Positions 1 to 6,301 of a DNA stretch of 32,755 nt are shown here, in pieces. Source of the DNA: a virus; IMG/VR virus record IMGVR_UViG_3300006641_000019, positions 1 to 32,755 of that record; one strand, 5' to 3'. The position numbers and the translations under genes were made by a program. The notes below the pieces were generated by a model. That model was not told the origin of the DNA, made no database searches, and was given only the letters and a program-made list of their open reading frames with translations. Each line of letters begins with the position of its first letter. Position 1 is the stretch's first letter.

Positions 1-80
1 TTGCAGCCATAACATTTTTTGCAAACACTGGTAAAAGTGTTCCTGCTGGTACAGTCAGTGAAACAGCCGCTGAATCATCG
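1..80. repeat. 80-bp terminal direct repeat, left copy
   Basis: These 80 bases are identical to the last 80 of the window. The overlap lies inside one continuous reading frame (spike base gene), so joining the ends restores a complete gene. This supports a circular map of 32,675 bp. It may be an assembly overlap from a circularly permuted genome rather than a biological terminal repeat. Confidence 0.97.
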
Positions 81-223
81 ACGCATTTCAGGCTTACAAC
101 ACCTGCGCCACCAACCCACAAAGCTCTACAGCCAGTAAGGTCAGTGGAGTCAGAAGGCGTGACAGCAGCAACACGACGAGCTGAAAAAAGAGCAGTTGGG
201 TTTGAAGGTGTAAAATCTGGCAT
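1..223 (-). CDS. Spike base protein (RCAP_Rcc01079-like), 5' part, split by window edge
   Basis: The ATG is at 221-223 and the frame is open to base 1. It continues at 32675 and stops at 32644, giving an 84-residue protein. Visible features are the N-terminal MPDFTPSNPTALFSARR, then AVTPSDSTDL, CRALWVGGAG, LTVPAGTLLPVFAKNV and the end TATLIVALY. This pattern (AVTPSD..DL, RALWVG, VPAG.LPV, TATxIVALx) is what I recall of the small phage family called spike base protein, RCAP_Rcc01079 family, known from Rhodobacter gene-transfer-agent-like and phage loci. In that family the protein is tied to a tail or baseplate spike; here it sits between capsid-side genes and a LamG protein. The family call is from memory of the pattern. 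Confidence 0.75.
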   Translation of the reverse strand, partial: MPDFTPSNPTALFSARRVAAVTPSDSTDLTGCRALWVGGAGVVSLKCVDDSAAVSLTVPAGTLLPVFAKNVMAA

Positions 224-238
224 AAATCATCAATAAAG

Positions 239-264
239 TTGGGAAGCTAAACAAGCCTTCCCAA
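239..264 (-). terminator. Terminator-like hairpin after the 269-574 gene
   Basis: TTGGGAAG at 239-246 pairs with CTTCCCAA at 257-264. On the minus strand the stem follows the stop codon at 269 by a few bases and is followed by CTTTATTG, a weak T tract. It may only partly stop transcription between the capsid-side genes and the spike base gene. Confidence 0.5.
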
Positions 265-268
265 TAAG

Positions 269-574
269 TTATACAGCTTTTGTAAACTTGAGGTAGTAAA
301 AAGACACACCATTACTAACCACAACAAAGCAGTTAGTGTCTGTGTCAGCATCTTTAACTACGCCTACAAATCCAGTACCAACAGCAGCAGGAGTACCAAA
401 AGAGGTAGTCAGCTCTGCGGCTGTAGGAGTTGTATCGTTTACGTTGTTGATTGCTTGCTTGGTACGAACACCAGCAGCAGTAGCGTTTACGACAGCAGAA
501 TTAACTCCATCGCAAATCTGTACAGCTTGCTCGGGTGGCAAACCAAGTCCAATAAGGTTTGTAACTGTTGGCAT
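269..574 (-). CDS. Small structural-type phage protein, function unknown
   Basis: A 101-residue protein, acidic and Thr/Ala/Val-rich. It starts MPTVTNLIGLGLPPEQAVQIC, with a helix-forming middle and a beta-rich end (GFVGVVKD, NCFVVVSNGVSFYYLKF). The ATG is preceded by GAGGA. It lies between two terminator-like hairpins, after the capsid and decoration-like genes and before the spike base gene. The position and small beta-rich make-up fit a capsid or tail accessory protein such as a head fibre, but no domain is recognised. Confidence 0.7.
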   Translation of the reverse strand: MPTVTNLIGLGLPPEQAVQICDGVNSAVVNATAAGVRTKQAINNVNDTTPTAAELTTSFGTPAAVGTGFVGVVKDADTDTNCFVVVSNGVSFYYLKFTKAV

Positions 575-584
575 ATATTCCTCG

Positions 585-614
585 AAAAAAAGCGGGGTAT
601 TTCTACCCCGCTTT
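585..614 (-). terminator. Strong rho-independent terminator after the capsid/decoration genes
   Basis: A perfect 11-bp stem (589-599 with 604-614, GC-rich core GCGGGG/CCCCGC) has a 4-base loop. On the minus strand it is followed by seven T (plus-strand A run 585-591). It starts 5 bases after the stop at 619. It would end most transcripts of the capsid block and set high capsid and decoration output apart from the tail genes. Confidence 0.92.
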
Positions 615-618
615 AACC

Positions 619-1116
619 TTAGTCAATCGACAAAGTTTTGACGGATTGAAGTTCAGCAGCAGCAGCAGTTGCGCCAACTGTAGTAAGCCCAATCACACCA
701 GGAAGCAGTACAAACGATCCACCAGAAGCATCATCACAGACGCCACCAGTTGCAGTCGTGTATACTGATGACTTTGCTGTGTAGTTGATAAGACGACCTT
801 TAATGCCCTTACCACTTCCACCACCAGCAACTCCACCAACCCAAACCCAAACATATTCGTTTGTATTTGCAGCTACCTGAACTGCTCCAAAGTTACGAAC
901 CTTAGTAGCAGCCTCAGTATTGTCCATCTGTACTACTGTGAAGTCATCTTTTACCGATACAAAATCGTATTGAGTAAGAGCTTCAGCAGCTTTACAGAAA
1001 ATAAATAGACCTTCTGGCGAATGTCCTTGATCACCAAGTTTAGCTGGTAATGAAGGTACAGTAGTCGCATCAAAAGTTCGCTTATAATTCACTCCGAATG
1101 ATCCTGAACCTGACAT
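619..1116 (-). CDS. Probable capsid decoration/head-stabilising protein
   Basis: A 165-residue protein directly downstream of the major capsid gene with a very strong AGGAGG ribosome site, as expected for a capsid component made in high amounts. The sequence is Gly/Ala/Val/Thr-rich and mostly beta: LFIFCKAAEALTQYDFVSV, then VWVWVGGVAGGGSGKGI near residue 90, ending in an Ala-rich stretch and VKTLSID. Short decoration proteins often follow the capsid gene. The call rests on position, size and composition, not on a recognised domain. A strong terminator follows. Confidence 0.6.
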   Translation of the reverse strand: MSGSGSFGVNYKRTFDATTVPSLPAKLGDQGHSPEGLFIFCKAAEALTQYDFVSVKDDFTVVQMDNTEAATKVRNFGAVQVAANTNEYVWVWVGGVAGGGSGKGIKGRLINYTAKSSVYTTATGGVCDDASGGSFVLLPGVIGLTTVGATAAAAELQSVKTLSID

Positions 1117-1135
1117 ATTCTGTTCCTCCTATTCT

Positions 1136-2092
1136 TTAAGCGTAAATAACAGCCTGAAGTGCAGGAGCTGAACAGCAGAGGTTTCCTTCCACAATGATCA
1201 CTGTGAAGAAAGCATCCTGATCAACAGGACGATTCATCTCAGGAGCAAGTGGCTTGAAGTCTGCGCCACGAACCATGTCAAACGACCAATACTTAGTATT
1301 GAGAAGTCGTACAGAGTTTGTCTCAAGCACTGACGATCCGTATCCACCATCGAATACGAAATCACATCCGTCATAGCTCAGTGCACGGAATCCAGCCGTA
1401 GCTTTCTTTGCAGGAAGCTGAATACGCTGAATAGCTGTGAGAGAGCTGTGTAGGAACTTCCAAGCAGTACGATCACAAAGTGCAAGGTCAGGAGTCTCAT
1501 CACCACGAGTGATTTGAGAAATTGCATCCGTTACTTGTTCTTGTATGTTAGAAGCACTGAGGGTTACGTTTACCGCAAGGTTACGAGCCCAAGTGTTGCT
1601 AGTACGGTCGATCTGACCATAAGTTCCTGACGATGGAGAAGTTGAAACTGCCTTTTTAATACCGTCAAACTCAAGTCCACCGCTTCCAGTTCCATCGCCA
1701 CGAAGCGATGTAGATACGGTATTCTTCAGACGGCTGATAGCAGCCTTCATCTTCATCTCAGCGAGATCAAGCAACATAGCTTGATCACGGTTAGCACGAC
1801 GATCACGACCGCTGATAGCTACTGGCTCGTATGCTTGCTTGATAGCGAAGCGAAAAGCAGTTGCATCATCGATTGCATCGAGGTTGAAAGAAGAAAATCC
1901 AGCGTAGAATCCACCTACAGCCGCATCATTGTACATGATTGGCTTACGGAGTTCATATCCACCAGAAAATTTACGAATAAGACCTTGATCATCCAGCGAC
2001 TTTAAAAGCGGATTGTGGTGAAGTACCTCATCAGCGATTGCATCAGACTGGTCAAACAAGGTCGCTACGATTGCTTCCTCAAGATTTGCCAT
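1136..2092 (-). CDS. Major capsid protein (HK97-fold type, inferred)
   Basis: A 318-residue protein that builds the icosahedral head. It follows a scaffold-like gene and precedes a decoration-like gene. The N-terminal half has the helix MANLEEAIVATLFDQSDAIA, the region FYAGFSSFNL and a long positively charged helix (DRRANRDQAMLLDLAEMKMK, about residues 97-116). The C-terminal half carries LALCDRTAWKFL, FVFDGGYG and PVDQDAFFTVIIVEGNL, and ends in a beta strand. This architecture is usual for phage major capsid proteins of about 320 residues. The start is ATG with AAGGA in front, and that site lies in a hairpin arm (2096-2126). Confidence 0.85.
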   Translation of the reverse strand: MANLEEAIVATLFDQSDAIADEVLHHNPLLKSLDDQGLIRKFSGGYELRKPIMYNDAAVGGFYAGFSSFNLDAIDDATAFRFAIKQAYEPVAISGRDRRANRDQAMLLDLAEMKMKAAISRLKNTVSTSLRGDGTGSGGLEFDGIKKAVSTSPSSGTYGQIDRTSNTWARNLAVNVTLSASNIQEQVTDAISQITRGDETPDLALCDRTAWKFLHSSLTAIQRIQLPAKKATAGFRALSYDGCDFVFDGGYGSSVLETNSVRLLNTKYWSFDMVRGADFKPLAPEMNRPVDQDAFFTVIIVEGNLCCSAPALQAVIYA

Positions 2093-2095
2093 TTT

Positions 2096-2126
2096 GTTGT
2101 CCTTAAAGTTTTACTTACAGGACAAC
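2096..2126 (-). promoter_or_regulatory. Hairpin enclosing the capsid gene ribosome binding site
   Basis: GTTGTCCT (2096-2103) is fully complementary to AGGACAAC (2119-2126), with a 15-base loop. On the minus-strand mRNA the arm nearer the ATG contains the AAGGA Shine-Dalgarno site of the capsid gene. The fold could hold back capsid translation until opened by ribosomes or a protein, or could be a processing site. It has no T tract, so it is not a standard terminator. Confidence 0.6.
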
Positions 2127-2136
2127 TAGGCTTGCG

Positions 2137-3210
2137 CTAATCGCCACCAAATCGGCGACGCAAGTTATCCCGTAAATCTTTTGATACTACTCTCGGAGTC
2201 CCACTACCTGCGGAGCCCGAGATTGAGCGAGAAGCGGATTTAGCCTTTTGGACTACCGCTTGTTTTTGATCCATCACCACTTTTGCAGTCATAGCTTGAT
2301 TGAGACTGGAAAAAGTTGGGTTGCCAGCTACTACATAGTTATAGGCAGTTTCTAGTATCTCCTCAGGAGAGCCATACTTACCTGTACTTGTTAGCGCACT
2401 CACGATTGGAGCCATTTCAGCCTCTAACTGCGAAGCTGTTTCTGGATCTCTAAACAGAGGTTTAGCCGACATGAAGGATTCTACAACCCGTTCATTATAG
2501 TAGGCAACGGCAGATTTTTGTTGCTGCTGTTGGTATGCTTGGAACTTCTCATCGGCTATACGTTCAGCCTCCTCTCTGGTAAGGTAGTTTTGCTGTGGCT
2601 GTTGGTATCCCTGCTGCAACGCTTGCTGTTGCTGCTGCGTCAAATCCTCAAGACTAAGACCATAAGAGTCCAACCATTCTAACGCTGTTTGAACTGGGTC
2701 AGCTTTCATAGCTTGGTCCCAGGCAATAGAGCGTTTAGCTATATCACCAAGTGAAATACCCTGCTTTGCATAATCAGCTTCATACTGTTTGATTGTCTCA
2801 AGCACAGGAGACGTTTGTGCCTTCATCTGCTCAATCTCGACCATATGGCGCTGATGGTCGCTTCTAAGCTCGTATGCTCGACGATTCATATACTGCTGTA
2901 GGATATGAGCATTGGCAGGAGTAGGATTGAGAAACGCATCTTTCTCAGCTTTATTCATATCAGCTGGTGGAACTACTGGGATGCGCTCAACCTGCGGTTG
3001 TTCTACCGCCTGAACTTCCTCCTGAACTTCTTCAGTCTCAGGATTATTATGTTCTGGCGCATCGCTAACAACTGCGTCATCTTCTTTCTTAAATTGCTTA
3101 GAAAGAGCTTGTCGAATACTAATCTTTTCTTCTTCATGGTCAGCAACTACCTCAGTATCTTCAGGCGTTAAATCCTGCACTTCTTCTACATTAGTTTGTA
3201 CATTATCCAT
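2137..3210 (-). CDS. Probable head scaffolding protein
   Basis: A 357-residue acidic, Gln/Glu-rich, coiled-coil protein immediately before the major capsid gene, the usual place for a scaffold. The N-terminal 90 residues are highly acidic (EEVQDLTPEDTEVVADHEEE, QEEVQAVEQPQVE). The middle is Gln-rich helix (QQQQQALQQGYQQPQQNYL near residue 195, QAYQQQQQKSAVAYY near 230). The C-terminus is basic (KDLRDNLRRRFGGD), as in scaffolds whose basic tail contacts the capsid protein. No protease motif is visible. The start overlaps the previous gene by 8 bases. Confidence 0.7.
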   Translation of the reverse strand: MDNVQTNVEEVQDLTPEDTEVVADHEEEKISIRQALSKQFKKEDDAVVSDAPEHNNPETEEVQEEVQAVEQPQVERIPVVPPADMNKAEKDAFLNPTPANAHILQQYMNRRAYELRSDHQRHMVEIEQMKAQTSPVLETIKQYEADYAKQGISLGDIAKRSIAWDQAMKADPVQTALEWLDSYGLSLEDLTQQQQQALQQGYQQPQQNYLTREEAERIADEKFQAYQQQQQKSAVAYYNERVVESFMSAKPLFRDPETASQLEAEMAPIVSALTSTGKYGSPEEILETAYNYVVAGNPTFSSLNQAMTAKVVMDQKQAVVQKAKSASRSISGSAGSGTPRVVSKDLRDNLRRRFGGD

Positions 3211-3517
3211 TTAGTCTATCCTTCACTTGTCTCATAAAATTGGACACAATCTTGCGTTCTCGTGACTCAACATCACGATCAGGATTGTAGCCACGCTCAA
3301 ATTCAGTCCCAACCTCAACAGCACCAGCCGCTTTATATGCAGCTCTCAGTTTGCTTTTGCTTGTGTATATCTCTTTAGGATTAAGCGGATTTCTAGTTGG
3401 TGGCATTTCATCATGTATAAAGTTATGTGATGCATTTGCATGTACTCGCACCATCACATCCTCTACTGGAACAACTTTTTGTTGTATTGGACACCATTGA
3501 AATAATTTATATTTCAT
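3203..3517 (-). CDS. Conserved small phage protein, function unknown
   Basis: A 104-residue protein with the motif HNFIHDEMPPTRNPLNPKEI near residue 31, then YTSKSKLRAAYKAAGAVEVG. I recall similar wording (dispensable-looking DE..P..HP..G..Y.SKS..R...KA.G..EVG) from short phage proteins placed before scaffold genes and of unknown role. The N-terminal CPIQQKVVPVED could be half of a metal-binding knuckle, but only one Cys is present. It overlaps the upstream LamG gene by 4 bases and the scaffold gene by 8, so translation is coupled. Confidence 0.75.
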   Translation of the reverse strand: MKYKLFQWCPIQQKVVPVEDVMVRVHANASHNFIHDEMPPTRNPLNPKEIYTSKSKLRAAYKAAGAVEVGTEFERGYNPDRDVESRERKIVSNFMRQVKDRLNG

Positions 3518-4923
3518 AATTCATCCATTGTTGCCAACATTAGCAAGGCTCTTAGTTGTTTGTTCCGTTTAATGTTGTTTTGATATGATTCAACAAGACT
3601 AGCAACTTTTTGCCTTTCATTTAATGACATTTCTTTTGGAATTTCAATTTCAACTGGAACAATTTCATTCTGTTCTAAGTTAAGTTTTATATTGAAAGGT
3701 TGTTTTGGTTCAGGCTGCTTTACTCCTTTTAGTTGCCGTTCTTGTAAGATTTGTGCAGCTACGTTTTCTTCTTCTATTTCCTGTTGAGTGCGTTTTCGTT
3801 TTTTGCGACTTGGTTTATTAAGAATATCAGATTTGTCTGCTGATTCAGCAATTAGTTCGACAGTCGGATTGTAAACCGTTGTCGTAGCAGCAAGGAGGTT
3901 TAGACTGATGTTGACCGCACCTGCTGTAAGTGTTGGCTGATAAACCTGTGTTGTTGCAGGTATCAAATTTAAATTGATGAAGTCGCCGGTAACGATGGTC
4001 GGTTGATAAACATTGGTCGTTGCCGTAATTCTGTTTAGATTTATGTTCGCTGTGGTTGTAATGGTTGGATTGCGAACCGTTGTTGTTGCAGCAATGGCAT
4101 TAAGATTTACGTTAGCTGTAGCAGCTACTGTTGGATTATAAACGGTAGTAGTGGCTGCAATCGTATTGAGAGAGATGTCTTGAGTAAGAGCCAGATTGTA
4201 TTTAGAAACGGTGCTTTCTCGGAAACCAGCACCTCGACCGCAGAGATAAAGAGAGCGTACATCGCTAGCAGTCAACGCTCGATTATATAAACGCACATCA
4301 TCTAAGCAGCCATTGAAGAATGTTCCTATGGCTGCACGAAAAGACGCGCCAATTCCGAACCGTTCCCAGGTTGTGCTTTGATTGCCACCAAGCGTTACCT
4401 GGCTTGCTTCTTCTATTCCGTTAATATACAGCCGAGCGCCAACCGATCCGCTTCCACCAACAACTGCTGCGACGTGAATCCATTTATCCGTGTTTACTGC
4501 TGAAGTGCTGGTAATGTCCCAGTTAACAGTTCCAGCAGCGTTTCTGCATAAAAAGTTAAGTAGTGTGTTGGTTGTGGTACTGGCTCGTATGAATATGGAT
4601 GGGTCGTTTACACCAACGACGCCTCCACCAAAAACCTGTCCAAATCCTGCTGTTGCGGTTTTCATCCAACCGCTGAATGTAAAGCGCCGTCCTCCGAGCG
4701 CATCTCTGAACGTACTGTAGTCTTCGCTGACTACATAGTTATTAGTGCCGTCAAAGTTGAGTGCCCAGCCACCATCAACGACCCAATCCGACGAGCCAGT
4801 AAAACCACTCATCGTACCGTGATTAAGGCAATTTGAACGGTCGATTAGTTGGTTAACGCCAGTAGAGCCAGCCCAAGGCAACCACCAACAAAATAAACCG
4901 TTTTGCGGCGGTCGCCGAGACAT
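3514..4923 (-). CDS. LamG-domain structural protein with five 22-residue repeats
   Basis: 469 residues in three parts. Residues about 20-230 form a LamG/concanavalin-like beta sandwich: LNFDGTNNYV, FTFSGWMKTA, WIHVAAVVGG, ARLYINGIEEAS, GCLDDVRLYNRALTASDV. This is a fold that binds sugars or acts as a trimeric adhesin. Residues 250-358 contain five tandem 22-residue units of the form I.LN.IAATTTVYNPT. Residues 365-469 are charged and helical, starting with KKRKR and rich in E and Q. The protein is probably a surface-exposed head or tail protein that contacts cell polysaccharide. A second LamG gene lies at 31875-32630. The start is an ATG one base beyond the stop of the upstream gene. Confidence 0.75.
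   Translation of the reverse strand: MSRRPPQNGLFCWWLPWAGSTGVNQLIDRSNCLNHGTMSGFTGSSDWVVDGGWALNFDGTNNYVVSEDYSTFRDALGGRRFTFSGWMKTATAGFGQVFGGGVVGVNDPSIFIRASTTTNTLLNFLCRNAAGTVNWDITSTSAVNTDKWIHVAAVVGGSGSVGARLYINGIEEASQVTLGGNQSTTWERFGIGASFRAAIGTFFNGCLDDVRLYNRALTASDVRSLYLCGRGAGFRESTVSKYNLALTQDISLNTIAATTTVYNPTVAATANVNLNAIAATTTVRNPTITTTANINLNRITATTNVYQPTIVTGDFINLNLIPATTQVYQPTLTAGAVNISLNLLAATTTVYNPTVELIAESADKSDILNKPSRKKRKRTQQEIEEENVAAQILQERQLKGVKQPEPKQPFNIKLNLEQNEIVPVEIEIPKEMSLNERQKVASLVESYQNNIKRNKQLRALLMLATMDEL
3850..4176 (-). repeat. Five tandem 66-bp coding repeats (22 residues each)
   Basis: Units begin at residues about 250, 272, 294, 316 and 339 of the LamG protein. Each has the core LN.I.ATT.VY.PT followed by a Thr/Ala linker. 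The last junction carries one extra residue. The strict 22-residue period suggests a repeating beta-structured shaft. Confidence 0.85.
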
Positions 4924-4924
4924 A

Positions 4925-5431
4925 TTATGTCACCGTCTGGAATACAGGTTGTATAGAAATAACATGATCTCCTGATGTAGCGGAAAGAGTTTGCCCTGTA
5001 TTATGAACTACCCAGACAACAAATTTCGTTGGCAAAACACCACCAAAAATCGCTGCAACTGATACACCGGAGAACCAGTATGTAACTCCTGTAGTAGCAT
5101 CAATAACCATCTCTGCTGCAAACCTACAAATTTGATTTTTTTGATTTGCAGAAGTTACGCTTCTATTTGCATCCGAACCAGTGAATTGATCGGGATATGT
5201 AGTGCCATCAGTGATTGCAACTACAAACACTTGAATGGCTCTGTTTGTTGTTGGAGCGACAGTGGTGTTTACCCTTATCTTTCCCGACAACAAATAATCT
5301 AGGTATTTGTTAGTAGTGTTATCAATTTCTGTGGATTGACGACCAGCTAGCAGGTTAGTATCAGATGCTAAACTAGCAAGTGAGATTGTTGCCGTCGTAG
5401 ACGATGGGTAACTAAATTTTACGTCAGCCAT
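4925..5431 (-). CDS. Beta-rich phage structural protein, function unknown
   Basis: A 168-residue protein rich in Thr, Ser and Val with predicted beta strands throughout (AIQVFVVAIT, FVVWVVHNTG, HVISIQPVFQTV). Its ATG has a good AAGGAG site, and it overlaps the upstream gene by 8 bases. It is part of a run of four small genes between the portal and scaffold genes. Composition and context fit a virion surface or head-completion protein; I do not recognise the family. Confidence 0.7.
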   Translation of the reverse strand: MADVKFSYPSSTTATISLASLASDTNLLAGRQSTEIDNTTNKYLDYLLSGKIRVNTTVAPTTNRAIQVFVVAITDGTTYPDQFTGSDANRSVTSANQKNQICRFAAEMVIDATTGVTYWFSGVSVAAIFGGVLPTKFVVWVVHNTGQTLSATSGDHVISIQPVFQTVT

Positions 5432-5870
5432 TGATTCTCCTTGCTGCTTGTACGAGTCCTATACCTAGTTCTCCATAGCCATACATATCGACCCATTTGA
5501 TAGTTACGTTTGCCATATCAGACATCGCATCAGCATCTGCTGCGTCTACAATGTTATATCCAACTAATCCGACCATCATATCCTGAGTGATTGGATCATC
5601 CATATCGACTGTTTGCAATCGGTTCCCTACGTCGTCAATCCAGGCTTTGATATTAAGACACAACCTACGTTCGCCTACGTCTGACGCTGTACATCCTTCT
5701 TCGATAGTAGCGTAGAAACCTTGCTTAATTGCATACGCTTTTAGAGCGCCACAATCGACGGGTTGCCGCACAACTTCAGTTTTGGCATTGATTATATCAG
5801 CAGCGTCTTGGTCGCTTTTGTCCTGATATATCGGCTTTTTCAGCTCATCGCAAAGTGCTGTGTAGTCCAT
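5424..5870 (-). CDS. Conserved phage protein of the 'DYxALxxEL..Y..' type, unknown role
   Basis: A 148-residue mainly helical, acidic protein. It begins MDYTALCDELKKPIYQDKSD followed by QDAADIINAKTE. This N-terminal signature (short helix, Tyr, then repeated Asp/Ala and Asn) is one I recall from many phage genomes in the structural region next to small beta-rich proteins, with no assigned function. Five Cys residues are present without a metal-binding spacing. It lies 4 bases downstream of the previous stop; no clear Shine-Dalgarno site is seen, so translation may be coupled. Confidence 0.75.
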   Translation of the reverse strand: MDYTALCDELKKPIYQDKSDQDAADIINAKTEVVRQPVDCGALKAYAIKQGFYATIEEGCTASDVGERRLCLNIKAWIDDVGNRLQTVDMDDPITQDMMVGLVGYNIVDAADADAMSDMANVTIKWVDMYGYGELGIGLVQAARRING

Positions 5871-5874
5871 AACA

Positions 5875-6300
5875 CTATATAGAGAAAATGCCTGAAGCGT
5901 TGAAGGTTACGGTGATATTACCGCCGTTTGGAGTAACAGGGAGTCCACTTGCGGCAACATCAATGAAACAGATAAGTGGACTTGTTCCTGCTGTTCCTGT
6001 GTCTTTAAAGATGATCAGTGCTTCCACACTGACTCCTGTGACGGAAGTAAAAGTTACATCTGCTGCATCGAATGTACCGCTTGTAACTGACTTTGAGCCG
6101 AGTGTTTGTGCAGTTCCTACCAACGCACTAGAAGCCGAAGTCCAAAACTCATCCGCTGCGTTGTAGGTGTAGGTGCCGGTATCGATGAGCGCAATTTTGA
6201 TTGTGTCATCAATGAGGTCAACGGCGGAGCCTGATGTAATGCCGAGTGTGCCTGGGTTAAGAATTTTCTCTTTGTATTTTGGATAGAGTACGTTTGTCAT
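5875..6300 (-). CDS. Conserved phage structural protein (YPKYKE family), unknown role
   Basis: A 141-residue beta-rich protein: VLYPKYKEKILNPG, then IKIALIDTGTYTYNAADEFW, SVTSGTFDAADVTFTSVTG, ALIIFKDTGTAGTSPLICFI and GLPVTPNGGNITVTFN. This is a widespread pattern in tailed phages, usually just after the portal or near head-completion genes. It is probably a virion component, possibly a capsid or tail decoration. It starts at an ATG one base after the portal stop codon, so the two are translated together. Confidence 0.8.
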   Translation of the reverse strand: MTNVLYPKYKEKILNPGTLGITSGSAVDLIDDTIKIALIDTGTYTYNAADEFWTSASSALVGTAQTLGSKSVTSGTFDAADVTFTSVTGVSVEALIIFKDTGTAGTSPLICFIDVAASGLPVTPNGGNITVTFNASGIFSI

Positions 6301-6301
6301 A

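Noticed and set aside
1-80. 80-bp end repeat as a true T7-type terminal repeat
   Set aside because: It lies inside a coding gene at an arbitrary point; a circular-assembly overlap is simpler. Read-end data would be needed to claim fixed ends.
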